Part shown: in pieces, positions 38,245 through 47,083 of the stretch
How positions within the stretch are numbered: the stretch's first letter is position 1
How the letters are laid out: every line of letters begins with the position of its first letter
Assembly: GCF_018309085.1 (NCBI RefSeq)
Contig: NZ_CP070502.1
Coordinates: 868,001 to 932,000, forward strand
Source of the DNA: Sporosarcina sp. Marseille-Q4063
Lineage (GTDB): Bacteria > Bacillota > Bacilli > Bacillales_A > Planococcaceae
Reading direction: 5' to 3'
DNA length: 64,000 bases
Made by a program: the position numbers and the translations under genes
Notes under the pieces: model-generated
The model's database searches: none
What the model was told of the DNA's origin: nothing
The model's input: the letters and a program-made list of their open reading frames with translations, nothing else

Positions 38245-38276
38245 TAAAAAATCCCCCTTTTCGATAGAAAAGAGGG
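38245..38276 (-). terminator. Riboswitch-controlled intrinsic terminator
   Basis: Arms CCCCCTTTTC (38253-38262) and GAAAAGAGGG (38267-38276), T-run on the minus strand, lying between the S-box aptamer and the reductase gene. Expected to form when SAM is bound. Confidence 0.88.
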
Positions 38277-38300
38277 TTGAATAAATACTATTCCATTGCT

Positions 38301-38401
38301 CTTATCTTCCAAGGGGTTACCCTTGCTGGAATTAGCACCTTCCTGCAATGCAGAGGTTGCTGAAGCTTCAACGGGCCAGTCCCTTAGCTTCTCTTGATAA
38401 G
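38301..38401 (-). ncRNA. SAM-I (S-box) riboswitch aptamer
   Basis: Read on the minus strand: P1 5' strand CTTATCAAGAGAAGC, then GGGACTGGCCC, GCTTCAGCAACC, AAGGTGCTAATTCC, and P1 3' strand GGAAGATAAG. These are the diagnostic S-box boxes in the right order. With the downstream terminator it should switch the reductase/monooxygenase operon off when SAM (methionine) is plentiful. Confidence 0.97.
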
Positions 38402-38498
38402 TTTATTAAGTTGTTAGAACAATCATAATACAGTCGACTTTTAATGTCAAGAGCTTAAACATATTAAACCGATTGGAATTTAATTAATAATTTCCATG

Positions 38499-38531
38499 CA
38501 AAAAGCCGAAAGAGTATGGCCTCTTCCGGCT
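38499..38531 (-). terminator. Terminator of the mannitol operon
   Basis: Arms AGCCGAAAGAG and CTCTTCCGGCT with a short loop and T-run on the minus strand, after mtlD. Confidence 0.88.
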
Positions 38532-38541
38532 AAAAACTTTT

Positions 38542-39690
38542 TTAACCAAGCTTGTTATATTGAACTTCAATTGCTGCAAATAGAGCCGATTCTGGTTTCA
38601 AGCCAGTCAACTTTTCAATTGCAACTTCGATTCCTTCTCCCTGAATCGAAGTTTGAATTTCCACAGCATCAGGATCTTCTGCAAAATCATAACGGAATGC
38701 AGCTGCAATCGCTGACACTAAATTCTCAGGAACTTCATTAAACAAATCATAATACTGCTGTGCAGGGCCGATGAATCGATCATTCGATTGCAATTTTCGC
38801 ACTGGGGAACGCCCTACCCTTGTCGTCTCGTCAGTAATAAATGGATTTGCAAAACGTCCGATGATTTTTTGTATATAGAGGTTATGCTCCTCTTCATCGA
38901 ATTGATATTTCTCTACAAGAAGTCTGCCTGTTTCTTGCAAGACCTTCTCTGTAGTTGCTTTTACATCTTCATTGGCTAATGCTTCATGAATGTAATCTAT
39001 ATTCGCTTGATAGCCCAAATACGCTGCAGTCGCATGTCCAGTATTCACTGTGAATAGCTTTCTCTCAATGAAAGGCTCTAAGTTTTCTACAAAAGTAATT
39101 CCTTCAACAGGTGGATTTTCTCCAATAATCTCGGCTGTTTCTACAACCCACTCATAAAATGGTTCTACTTTAACGAGTAACTTGTCTTCATTTACTTCAT
39201 TTGGCACGATACGATCTACCGCTGCATTCGGAAAACTGAATCGCTGATCAAATATAGTTTTTTCATCTTCACTTAAATGTTCGTAAACCTTCTCTTTCAG
39301 AAATGCACTGCCGCCAATCATATTCTCGCAAGCAATGATTGTTAATGGCGTATCTGTGTGAGTTAAGCGTTGCTGCAGTCCCTTAGCCAGAAGATCCGCT
39401 ATATGCGGCAAGATATTCGGTCCAACCGCCGCAGTGACAAGGTCAGCCTTCCCAACCGCTTCAATCACTAGCTCAGGATTCACCGCGCTATTAATGGCGC
39501 GGACATTTTTCACAATTGATTCATCATGCGTCACATTGGCAAGTTGAACAGTATACGCTTGCTTTTTGTTTATCAAGTCGACAATTTCACTGTTCACATC
39601 GATAAAGCACGTCTCATATCCTGATTGATACAATAAGCTTCCGATAAAACCTCTTCCTATATTTCCCGCGCCGAAATGCACTGCTTGCAT
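38542..39690 (-). CDS. mtlD: Mannitol-1-phosphate 5-dehydrogenase
   Basis: NAD-dependent oxidation of mannitol-1-phosphate to fructose-6-phosphate. 382 residues; N-terminal Rossmann loop VHFGAGNIGRGFIG. The catalytic region with KLFTVNTGHATAAYLGY follows the polyol-dehydrogenase pattern. ATG 39690 is used because GAAGGGG lies 9 bases upstream; it starts 1 bp after the mtlF stop. Last gene of an mtlA-R-F-D operon. Confidence 0.95.
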   Translation of the reverse strand: MQAVHFGAGNIGRGFIGSLLYQSGYETCFIDVNSEIVDLINKKQAYTVQLANVTHDESIVKNVRAINSAVNPELVIEAVGKADLVTAAVGPNILPHIADLLAKGLQQRLTHTDTPLTIIACENMIGGSAFLKEKVYEHLSEDEKTIFDQRFSFPNAAVDRIVPNEVNEDKLLVKVEPFYEWVVETAEIIGENPPVEGITFVENLEPFIERKLFTVNTGHATAAYLGYQANIDYIHEALANEDVKATTEKVLQETGRLLVEKYQFDEEEHNLYIQKIIGRFANPFITDETTRVGRSPVRKLQSNDRFIGPAQQYYDLFNEVPENLVSAIAAAFRYDFAEDPDAVEIQTSIQGEGIEVAIEKLTGLKPESALFAAIEVQYNKLG

Positions 39691-39691
39691 A

Positions 39692-40129
39692 TTAGTTAAC
39701 CCCTTCAAAGAAAGAAAGAACTTCCTCTTCTGTTGAAGCACTTACGATTTTCTCAACATTTTCTTCTTCTGAAACAACGATTGCGATGTTAGATAAGATT
39801 TCTAAATGCTCATCGCCTTTTCCAGCAATTCCAATAATCAGTTTTACAATATTCCCGTCGCCAAAGTCAACACCTTCTGGTACTTGGATAATCGCGAGTC
39901 CAGAGTTCTTCACTTCTGTTTTTGCATCGTCCGTGCCATGCGGAATCGCAACAAAATTCCCCATAAATGTAGAAGCCATTTCTTCGCGCTCAAGCATTTT
40001 CTCGATATATGCTGGCTCCACGTATCCTCTATCGACAAGTATCTGGCCCGTAAAACGAATCGCTTCTTCTTTGTCCGTTAGCACCTTTTTTAAAACGATA
40101 TTTTCTGCTGATAAAATTGATAATGACAT
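39692..40129 (-). CDS. mtlF: PTS mannitol-specific EIIA component
   Basis: 145-residue soluble EIIA of the mannitol/fructose family. The phosphorylated His lies in NFVAIPHGTDDAK. ATG 40129 has AAGGAGTG upstream; an in-frame start nine bases earlier sits inside that site. In B. subtilis this subunit is separate from EIICB, as here. Confidence 0.95.
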   Translation of the reverse strand: MSLSILSAENIVLKKVLTDKEEAIRFTGQILVDRGYVEPAYIEKMLEREEMASTFMGNFVAIPHGTDDAKTEVKNSGLAIIQVPEGVDFGDGNIVKLIIGIAGKGDEHLEILSNIAIVVSEEENVEKIVSASTEEEVLSFFEGVN

Positions 40130-40141
40130 GACAAACACTCC

Positions 40142-42235
40142 TTAGTTTTTAATTATTTCATCCACAAACTGTTCCAACTTCGACCCTAAATATGAATGAA
40201 TTACCTTCTCATCTTCAGATTCGAATAACTCGATACTATGTTCACTTTCGATAATCAATGTACTAATTAAACTCAACACTTCTAATCCAGGCTCGTGATA
40301 CGGATTTGGTGACAACAACAGTAATACACGACTTATTTCAATGTTGTTTCCGTCCATCGCCTTCATTACAATAGGTTCCCGAAGCGTATGTACTGTAAAC
40401 GAAGATTTTAGCACTTGTTCATGCTTCGTGTGAAATAATGCCAACTTCGTATCGGGAATCCCTACCCCACCCATTGCTTCCCTTGCAAACAATGCTTCAG
40501 TTATAACTTCTGCATTTTGAACGACCTCTTCTTTTTCCAGGTTCTCACACAATTTCCGGATACAAGTTTTCAGCGGGACGGCCTCTCTTTCAATCGTAAG
40601 TTGAAATCCGTCTAGCAGGTCAGCTGCAGCTCCTGTATAGAAATGAATTCGCTCCATTCGTGCTGCAATAGCTTCTACATTAGAATCTTGCTTCTTCAAT
40701 TCAGGCGATGAGGTTTTAATCAGCATTTTCCTCTTTACATATAACCCAATTTGATTAACTTCTTCCACAGTTAAAAATGGACTAACCGTAATATATTCAT
40801 ATGGGAAATCCTCCAAATGAATGGTTGAAATCACTAAATCTCTATCCGAAATTTGAAGTTCATTGAGTTCGAAAACAGAAACGTTCCTTACTTCCTCAAT
40901 CTCCCGAATTTCGCGCCGGAGCTGCGTTGCCAACATTTTTGAAGTGCCGATGCCGCTTGAACAAACAACATATGCTTTCAAATTGTTTTTTCCTGTCAAA
41001 CCAAGAATAGCAGATCCAAAATGCATGACTAAGTAGCCTATTTCTTCATCAGGAATCTTTAAATCCAGAAAAGTTTTTTCACATGCTTCGGTAACAATTT
41101 GAAATAAATCCTTATAATCTTTGCGTATACTTTGTAGTAGTGGATTCGTAATTCCCATATTTTGTTCAATTCGATATAAGGCTGGCCTTAAATGTGTGAT
41201 AAGACCTTCCAAAAGCGGCGCATTATTCGTCAAATGATAACCAGAGATTTCTTCCACATTTTCTATCAATTTCTTCGTTTGCATAACGATTGGCAGACTT
41301 GGAATCTCGGGCAGATTTTCTTCATTTTCACGAAGCTTAGCCCCTTGTAGATGCATCGTAATATACCCAATTTCAGCTTCCGGAATTTCAATGTTAAAAC
41401 GTGAAATTAACTGGTTAATTATTTTCCGTGCAGTCTCGTATTCCGGTTCCTGTTTCAGCTGGTTTAAGAAATCTGCATTCATTTCAATTTTTTCGCCTTG
41501 CTTAATGCGCTCAATTGCCAACGCTAAATGAACAATCAGCCCGACATATGCATTATCCGTAATTGAAATGAGGGTATCATTTTTTAATTCTCGCATGACA
41601 TCCTCAATAACGAGCAGCTTTTCTCGATCAACAAGATGCAATAAGCGCTCGGAAATGGCATTCTCTTGAACAGCAAATTTCTTCCCGAGGCTGTCCTCAA
41701 TTAAAGATAAAAATTCATCCTCTTTTAATGACTTGGCAATCACATAACTAATTGCCCTTCGCTTCGCTTTTTCAGGCCCGCTCAATTCAACGCCATATCC
41801 TCTTTTTCTCAGGATCGATAGTTGAAAGTGCTCTAACTGTTCCTCTAATTTTATTAAATCAGCACTAATCGTTGCGACTGTAACGCGTAATTCATTGGCT
41901 AAAGTAAATAACTTTACGGGTCCTGCTGCTTCATATAATGTACACAGAATCAGCGTTTGTCTTTCGTCTGCTAAATAATCCTGTAAGGTGAGCGTCATCA
42001 GCTTTCTTTTCAGATTTTCTTTACTTTCCTCAGGCCCCGTAATTTGAATACCGACGCCGGTTTTTCTGATTAGCCCAAGATCGTATTCATTCAAAAGCTT
42101 TTCAATGCCTTTTAAATCACGATGAATTGTTCGTGGGCTGACGTCAATTTTCTCGGCCAAATCTTTAATTGTTAATTCTTCGCGTTTGTCGAGCAATATT
42201 TCCACGATGAGTTTTTCCCTGGCAGAAATAAACAT
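40142..42235 (-). CDS. mtlR: MtlR-type PRD transcriptional activator
   Basis: 697 residues, close to B. subtilis MtlR (694). Two N-terminal helix-turn-helix modules (about 1-170), PRD1 and PRD2 (about 180-400), a GatB-like EIIB domain with VVCSSGIGTSKM (Cys about 424) and a C-terminal EIIA-like domain with LALFHTK. Phosphorylation of PRD and EII domains by the PTS tunes activity. ATG 42235 follows GGAGTG. Lies between mtlA and mtlF as in Geobacillus. Confidence 0.94.
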   Translation of the reverse strand: MFISAREKLIVEILLDKREELTIKDLAEKIDVSPRTIHRDLKGIEKLLNEYDLGLIRKTGVGIQITGPEESKENLKRKLMTLTLQDYLADERQTLILCTLYEAAGPVKLFTLANELRVTVATISADLIKLEEQLEHFQLSILRKRGYGVELSGPEKAKRRAISYVIAKSLKEDEFLSLIEDSLGKKFAVQENAISERLLHLVDREKLLVIEDVMRELKNDTLISITDNAYVGLIVHLALAIERIKQGEKIEMNADFLNQLKQEPEYETARKIINQLISRFNIEIPEAEIGYITMHLQGAKLRENEENLPEIPSLPIVMQTKKLIENVEEISGYHLTNNAPLLEGLITHLRPALYRIEQNMGITNPLLQSIRKDYKDLFQIVTEACEKTFLDLKIPDEEIGYLVMHFGSAILGLTGKNNLKAYVVCSSGIGTSKMLATQLRREIREIEEVRNVSVFELNELQISDRDLVISTIHLEDFPYEYITVSPFLTVEEVNQIGLYVKRKMLIKTSSPELKKQDSNVEAIAARMERIHFYTGAAADLLDGFQLTIEREAVPLKTCIRKLCENLEKEEVVQNAEVITEALFAREAMGGVGIPDTKLALFHTKHEQVLKSSFTVHTLREPIVMKAMDGNNIEISRVLLLLSPNPYHEPGLEVLSLISTLIIESEHSIELFESEDEKVIHSYLGSKLEQFVDEIIKN

Positions 42236-42272
42236 TAGAAACACTCCATTATCACGCTAGATTTTCATCAAT

Positions 42273-42305
42273 AAAACTCAGCTTACATTTCATAAGCTGA
42301 GTTTT
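42273..42305 (-). terminator. Hairpin/attenuator between mtlA and mtlR
   Basis: Perfect arms AAAACTCAGCTTA and TAAGCTGAGTTTT separated by 7 bases; only a weak T-tract follows. It probably lowers expression of mtlR-F-D relative to mtlA. Confidence 0.7.
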
Positions 42306-42316
42306 ATGGACTAACT

Positions 42317-43756
42317 TTATTCCTGCAGCTTGTCTAGAAGTTCATCATATTTCGGGCTGTTCAAAAAGTTTTCAACCGAAATATGGTATGCAGTTGGTAC
42401 TTTTTCCTGCGCGCGTTCAGTTAAGTCTTTATGGGTAATGACAACTTTTGCATCCGCAGGTAAATTGTTAATCGCCATATTTGAAACGGCGATGTCGAGA
42501 TCTGCCTTCTTCACTTTGTTTCTTAATATGCCGGCACCCATGGCACTGGAACCCATTCCTGCGTCACAGGCGAAGATAATGCTTTTGACGTCAGAAAATG
42601 AAATTTCCTTTGTTGGTTCTTCCACAACTGGTTGTTGCATCAGATTTGCTGCGCGACTTTCTTTTCCTTTTAATGCAGACGTCTTTTCCGTCGCTTTCGC
42701 TAACTCATCATCATCTTCATCTGATTGTTTGGCAGTCTTTAAAATAAGTGCTGCTATAATGAAGGACACGGCTGTTGCGACCAGAACTCCCGCAATGACA
42801 CCAAAATAACCGCCTCTCGGCGTAAGCGCAAGAATTGCAAAGATGCTCCCTGGTGAAGCCGCTGCCACTAATCCCGCTCCTAATAACTGGAACGTAAATA
42901 CGCCAGCTGCTCCCCCGGAAATTGCCGCGACCAATAGTAGCGGTCTCATCAAAATGTACGGGAAGTATATTTCATGAATTCCACCAAGGAAATGAATAAT
43001 ACCTGCACCGGATGCAGTTTGTTTCGCCATACCTCTTCCGAAAAACATATAAGCTAGTAAAATTCCGAATCCTGGTCCCGGATTCGACTCTAATAGAAAG
43101 AGTATGGATTTTCCAACTTGCGCGGATTGTTCAATCCCAATCGGGCTTAACACACCATGGTTGATGGCATTATTTAAGAACAATACTTTTCCTGGTTCAA
43201 TAAATACACTCGCGATCGGCAGTAAGTTTGCATCGACGATTACTTGAACACCTGCTGCAAGCGATTTATTTAACCCCTCCACTAAAGGACCAATTCCTTT
43301 ATAAGCGACAAGCGTTAAAGCACCTCCAATAATTCCTGCTGAGAAATTATTGACGAGCATCTCAAAACCTGACTTCACTTTTCCTTCGATCAATTTATCA
43401 AACTTCTTAATGACCCATCCACCTAAAGGTCCTACAATCATCGCTCCAAGGAACATTGGAATATCTGCACCAACAATGACACCCATTGTTAATGTCGCAC
43501 CGACGACTCCCCCGCGAATATCATAAACAATACGTCCACCTGTAAAACCAATTAAAATTGGCAATAAGTAGAACAATATTGGATCTACCAGTTCTGCAAA
43601 ACTTGCATTCGGTCTCCAACCTGTCGGGATGAATAACGCGGTGATTAATCCCCAAGCGATAAACGCGCCAATGTTCGGCATGATCATGCCGCTTAGGAAA
43701 CTTCCAAAACGTTGAATCCTAACTTTAATATCTTTTTGTTGTGGTTCTTTTGTCAT
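42317..43756 (-). CDS. mtlA: PTS mannitol-specific EIICB component
   Basis: 479-residue mannitol permease. EIIC membrane domain to about residue 345 with the GGIHEIYFPYIL substrate loop, then a charged linker and a cytosolic EIIB domain with phosphocysteine in IFACDAGMGSSAMG. EIIA is encoded apart as mtlF. AAAGGAG precedes the ATG. First gene of the operon; upstream spacer carries cre-like and palindromic sequence. Confidence 0.95.
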   Translation of the reverse strand: MTKEPQQKDIKVRIQRFGSFLSGMIMPNIGAFIAWGLITALFIPTGWRPNASFAELVDPILFYLLPILIGFTGGRIVYDIRGGVVGATLTMGVIVGADIPMFLGAMIVGPLGGWVIKKFDKLIEGKVKSGFEMLVNNFSAGIIGGALTLVAYKGIGPLVEGLNKSLAAGVQVIVDANLLPIASVFIEPGKVLFLNNAINHGVLSPIGIEQSAQVGKSILFLLESNPGPGFGILLAYMFFGRGMAKQTASGAGIIHFLGGIHEIYFPYILMRPLLLVAAISGGAAGVFTFQLLGAGLVAAASPGSIFAILALTPRGGYFGVIAGVLVATAVSFIIAALILKTAKQSDEDDDELAKATEKTSALKGKESRAANLMQQPVVEEPTKEISFSDVKSIIFACDAGMGSSAMGAGILRNKVKKADLDIAVSNMAINNLPADAKVVITHKDLTERAQEKVPTAYHISVENFLNSPKYDELLDKLQE

Positions 43757-43820
43757 TTAGGTAAACTCCTTTCTTAAGTTTTCATATGACACGAAAATCT
43801 TTTATTGATTCTTTTCAATA

Positions 43821-43860
43821 GTAAAGCGTTTTCACTCAATAAGCTATTGAATGAAAACGC
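43821..43860. promoter_or_regulatory. cre-like site and long inverted repeat upstream of mtlA
   Basis: GTAAAGCGTTTTCA (43821-43834) fits the catabolite-response consensus read on the minus strand, TGAAAACGCTTTAC, at 12 of 14 positions. It overlaps an inverted repeat with arms GCGTTTTCACTCAATA (43826-43841) and TATTGAATGAAAACGC (43845-43860), 15 of 16 paired. CcpA repression and/or MtlR binding are inferred. Confidence 0.6.
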
Positions 43861-44045
43861 CATTTTGTCACATCTATTGTTGCCATCTTTTTTATTGTAA
43901 TTACTAAAATTGAAGATTGATCACATTTATAAATCCCCTATTTTTATTACACATAAACTTAATTTAAGAAAAAAAGAAATCATTATTTCTTTAGTGTAGC
44001 TAAAACCTCATATCCGCCATTGATTATAAAAACCGCCTTATCGTA

Positions 44046-44597
44046 TTACTTTATAATTTTTCGATTCAAAGTTTCTTCCATCAACGCCCAAGCCTCATCA
44101 CAAGTTGGAGTAGTTAAGTATGGTTCAAATCCATAATTCAAGTACATATTAACCGCTTGGTAACTCGTCGTTTGCGATGTTAGATAAGCTTTCGAATGAT
44201 GACGAGCCAAAATATTCATCGCTTCGCTCAATAATGGCTTTGAAAGTTTTCTACCTTGATATTCCGGCACCACACCTACCCAGTGGATTCTACCTAATCC
44301 TTCTCCATAGCCTGCTAAATCGCCGTACCAAGCAGTCGTCGTAGCAATTGCTTCTCCATGCTCATCTTCTATGAATAAACAACGTTCAGTCATTTCATCA
44401 ATATGCGCGCCAAATTCTTTCTCGAAACGTGCAAGCGCAGCTTCTTCATCTTTAAATTCTTCTACACTCGTTTCAATCCTTGCCCAATCCTGCTCGTCCC
44501 CTTTTTCAAACAACCTTATTCGAAATCCAGCCGGAAGCGAATATTGAGGAATATCTAACATATCTTTTCTCACCATAGCAAGTTTAAGTCTTTTCAT
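44046..44597 (-). CDS. GNAT-family N-acetyltransferase
   Basis: 183 residues. Acetyl-CoA motif A is GVVPEYQGRKLSKPLL (Q/R-x-x-G/K-x form, here QGRKLS), with flanking strands WVGVVPE. The C-terminal strand YLNYGFEPYLTTPT is typical. Substrate unknown. AAGGAG precedes the ATG. Alone between mtlA and array C. Confidence 0.85.
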   Translation of the reverse strand: MKRLKLAMVRKDMLDIPQYSLPAGFRIRLFEKGDEQDWARIETSVEEFKDEEAALARFEKEFGAHIDEMTERCLFIEDEHGEAIATTTAWYGDLAGYGEGLGRIHWVGVVPEYQGRKLSKPLLSEAMNILARHHSKAYLTSQTTSYQAVNMYLNYGFEPYLTTPTCDEAWALMEETLNRKIIK

Positions 44598-44735
44598 GAA
44601 AGCAACTCCTTGTCGTTAGTAACTGTTTTTTAAATATACAAATCATCGTAACATATCTTATAACGTTAAAAAGGAAATCAAACGGCGATTCTAAGTTATG
44701 CTTCTATATTACTAAGATTTCTCCAATGAATCATT

Positions 44736-44859
44736 TTTGCTTGCACTCATATGCGGTTTGCTTGCACTCCGACAGGTTTTCCTTGCACTAGAATGTGTTT
44801 TGTTTGCACTCATATAGCATTTGCTTGCTCTCAAAAGAATTTGCTTGCAAGTCGGGACC
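44736..44859 (+). repeat. Six-unit ~21-bp tandem array, copy C
   Basis: Cores at 44741, 44762, 44783, 44804, 44825 (TTGCT) and 44845, spacings 21,21,21,21,20. Ends TTGCAAGTCGGGACC. Lies between the GNAT gene and an argG remnant. Confidence 0.9.
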
Positions 44860-44973
44860 TACTATCTGTATGAAAACTGATGGATTGCTCTTGGTAGTGA
44901 AAATATAATCAAAAAAACTTGTCGAAATAATCATCGGTAAGTTCATATACTAACTAAATGTATTATGATTTTT

Positions 44974-45111
44974 CTACGCACCTTTTCTCTGAATCGCACT
45001 ATGCACCTCAGTACCAAGCCCCCACAACTTAATAAAACCAACAGCAGCCGATTGATCAAATTCATCAGCTGAAGTATACGTTGCAAGCTTTTCATCGTAT
45101 GAACTCGCTCC
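44974..45111 (-). pseudogene. argG: C-terminal remnant of argininosuccinate synthase
   Basis: A 45-codon open stretch directly behind an in-frame stop, with no start codon, reads [20 protein letters not shown] then [14 protein letters not shown] before its own stop. ArgG proteins end with SLYxEKLATYxxxDxFDxxAAVGFIxLWGLPTKV, so this is the last tenth of argG. The body of the gene is missing: the gdhA terminator lies immediately upstream. Signs of a deletion next to array C. Confidence 0.75.
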
Positions 45112-45116
45112 TCAAA

Positions 45117-45172
45117 ACAAAAAAACACTAGACATTCACGCCAACTTTAAAGTTGTCGCATTGTCTAGTGTT
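45117..45172 (-). terminator. Terminator of gdhA
   Basis: Outer arms AACACTAGACA (45124-45134) and TGTCTAGTGTT (45162-45172) with T-run on the minus strand; an inner CAACTTTAAAGTTG forms a second hairpin. Confidence 0.9.
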
Positions 45173-45190
45173 CAAATTCAAGTTATTTAC

Positions 45191-46573
45191 TTAGCGAATT
45201 CCATGAGCCATCATTGCATCCGCAACTTTTAAGAAACCTGCAATGTTGGCGCCGACGATTAAATTTCCAGGACGCCCATATTCCTCAGACGCACTTAAGC
45301 AACTTTGGAAAATTTCATTCATCACTTGTTTTAGTTTTTCGTCGACTTCATCAAATGTCCAGTTGAGGCGCATGCTGTTTTGAGACATTTCCATCGCTGA
45401 TACAGCAACACCGCCCGCATTCGCTGCTTTCGCCGGAGCAAACAAGATGCCATTTTCGACAAATAAATCAATCGCTTCTTTTGTACATGGCATATTTGCG
45501 CCTTCCGCAATTGCTTTCACTTTATTATGGACAAGCTTGCGAGCTGCTGCCTCATCTATTTCATTTTGCGTTGCACATGGCAAAGCAATGTCACATTTTA
45601 CAGACCAAATTCCAGAACATTCATCAAAAAACTTGGCACTAGAATGGAACTTTTTATATTCTTTAATTCGTTTATTTCCTTTTTCTTTTAATAGCTTGAC
45701 TGTTTCGACGTTAATACCGTTTTCATCATAAATATAACCGCTCGAATCGCTGCATGCCACAACTTTGGCACCAAGCTCAATCGCTTTTTCCATTGCATAT
45801 ATCGAGACGTTTCCGGATCCTGATACGACAACTCGGCTTCCTTTAAAACTTAAATCATTCACTTTCAACATTTCTTCAGCAAAGTAAATGGTTCCGTAGC
45901 CTGTCGCTTCTTTTCTTCCCAAGCTACCGCCGTAATTCGGGTCTTTCCCCGTAAAGACGCCCGCTTTATGGCCCCCGTGTATACGATTGTACTGCCCGGA
46001 CATATATTCAACTTCTCTTCGGCCAACGCCAATGTCACCAGCCGGCACATCGAGATCAGGACCGATATACTTACTCAACTCAGTCATAAAGCTTTGAACG
46101 AAACGCATAATTTCACGTTCGGACTTGTTCTTAGGGTCAAAGTCAGAGCCCCCTTTACCAGCTCCAATCGGTTGGCCTGTCAGAGAGTTTTTAAATATTT
46201 GTTCAAACGCTAAAAATTTCATGATACTTGTATTGACGGAAGGATGAAATCGGATTCCACCTTTGTAAGGTCCTAAATCGCTATTAAATTGCACACGGTA
46301 CCCACGATTGACATGGACCTTGCCTTGGTCGTCTTCCCAAGCAACTCGAAAGGTGATAATTCGATCCGGCTCGGTGATTCTCTCCAAAATTCCATCGCGA
46401 ATATAATGCGGATTTTTTGAAAACACCGGACGTAATGAATCAAATATCTCCCGGGTAGCTTGTAAAAATTCTACTTCCCCTGGGTTTCGCTTTTTTATCA
46501 AAGAATAAACTTCATGGACATAATCATTTGCAAGTTTTTTCGGATCTTCATAAGTTTCATTTAAATTTGCCAA
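45191..46573 (-). CDS. gdhA: NADP-specific glutamate dehydrogenase
   Basis: Anabolic hexameric GDH that assimilates ammonia into 2-oxoglutarate. 460 residues, the length of the ~450-residue NADP class rather than the ~425-residue RocG/GudB class. Substrate motifs GPYKGGIRFHPSVN and PIGAGKGGSDFDPK, and nucleotide loop VSGSGNVSIYA. TTG start with AAGGAAGG about 12 bases upstream. Presence of this low-affinity ammonia assimilator suggests growth at high ammonium. Confidence 0.93.
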   Translation of the reverse strand: MANLNETYEDPKKLANDYVHEVYSLIKKRNPGEVEFLQATREIFDSLRPVFSKNPHYIRDGILERITEPDRIITFRVAWEDDQGKVHVNRGYRVQFNSDLGPYKGGIRFHPSVNTSIMKFLAFEQIFKNSLTGQPIGAGKGGSDFDPKNKSEREIMRFVQSFMTELSKYIGPDLDVPAGDIGVGRREVEYMSGQYNRIHGGHKAGVFTGKDPNYGGSLGRKEATGYGTIYFAEEMLKVNDLSFKGSRVVVSGSGNVSIYAMEKAIELGAKVVACSDSSGYIYDENGINVETVKLLKEKGNKRIKEYKKFHSSAKFFDECSGIWSVKCDIALPCATQNEIDEAAARKLVHNKVKAIAEGANMPCTKEAIDLFVENGILFAPAKAANAGGVAVSAMEMSQNSMRLNWTFDEVDEKLKQVMNEIFQSCLSASEEYGRPGNLIVGANIAGFLKVADAMMAHGIR

Positions 46574-46843
46574 AACATCATCAGTCCTTCCTTAAATGCG
46601 TAGGCTTTAATAAAATTCAGCGTGTATTTATAAATACTAAATACATACATCCCCTTTAATTACTGAAATGACGGGCTTCCGCTGAATCATGTTAAATTAC
46701 ACGAATTTAGTATATTTCTTTATAATACAATTAAATCACGATAGATTCAACATGAATATTTGAAAAAATGAATCAATATTGTGTACAACCCAATATAAAA
46801 TACTTTATTTTTTCAATAAAAAGGTGTATTATTACAGTATTCA
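46574..46843. other. Divergent spacer upstream of gdhA and the 46-residue protein
   Basis: Strongly A/T-rich, expected to hold both promoters. No riboswitch or strong hairpin seen before the palindrome at 46844. Confidence 0.4.
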
Positions 46844-46857
46844 GACAACTAGTTGTC
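46844..46857. promoter_or_regulatory. Perfect palindrome upstream of the 46-residue membrane protein gene
   Basis: GACAACTAGTTGTC is a perfect 14-bp palindrome, flanked by TTC and GAA, 45 bp before the start codon. The size and symmetry fit an operator for a MarR-type repressor; the regulator is unknown. Confidence 0.5.
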
Positions 46858-46902
46858 GAATATAGTCTTTCAAATCTAGCAAAAGGAAGAAGGAAAAAAA
46901 CA

Positions 46903-47043
46903 ATGAAACCAATGAAAATAATACGAACAATTCTGAGTGCAAATTTCTTGTTGTTATTTGTCTTTGCTTTTCTTCCCATCCTGATGATTAAACCAGATAT
47001 CGAAATTATGCAAATTGTATTGGAATTTATCAATAAAGAATAA
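46903..47043 (+). CDS. 46-residue membrane protein, paralogue 1
   Basis: Starts at ATG 46903 with AAGGAAGAAGG upstream. A basic N-terminus (MKPMKIIRT), one membrane helix (about 10-30, ANFLLLFVFAFLP) and an amphipathic acidic tail ending FINKE. A second copy of the family with the same length lies at 51273 (about half the residues identical). Conservation between unlinked copies supports coding function. No named family recognised. Confidence 0.75.
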   Translation: MKPMKIIRTILSANFLLLFVFAFLPILMIKPDIEIMQIVLEFINKE

Positions 47044-47052
47044 TAGAATGAG

Positions 47053-47080
47053 AAAAGGCCTCTCAATATGAAAGGCCTTT
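47053..47080. terminator. Bidirectional terminator
   Basis: AAAGGCCT and AGGCCTTT arms between convergent genes, T-runs on both sides. Confidence 0.88.
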
Positions 47081-47083
47081 CCT

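Noticed and set aside
38196..38348. N-terminal extension of the FMN reductase frame
   Set aside because: These codons coincide with the S-box expression platform and terminator; a ribosome site supports the start at 38195.
44943..45128. 61-codon minus-strand membrane-like frame
   Set aside because: It is an out-of-frame shadow of the argG remnant, which has the recognisable protein pattern in another frame.
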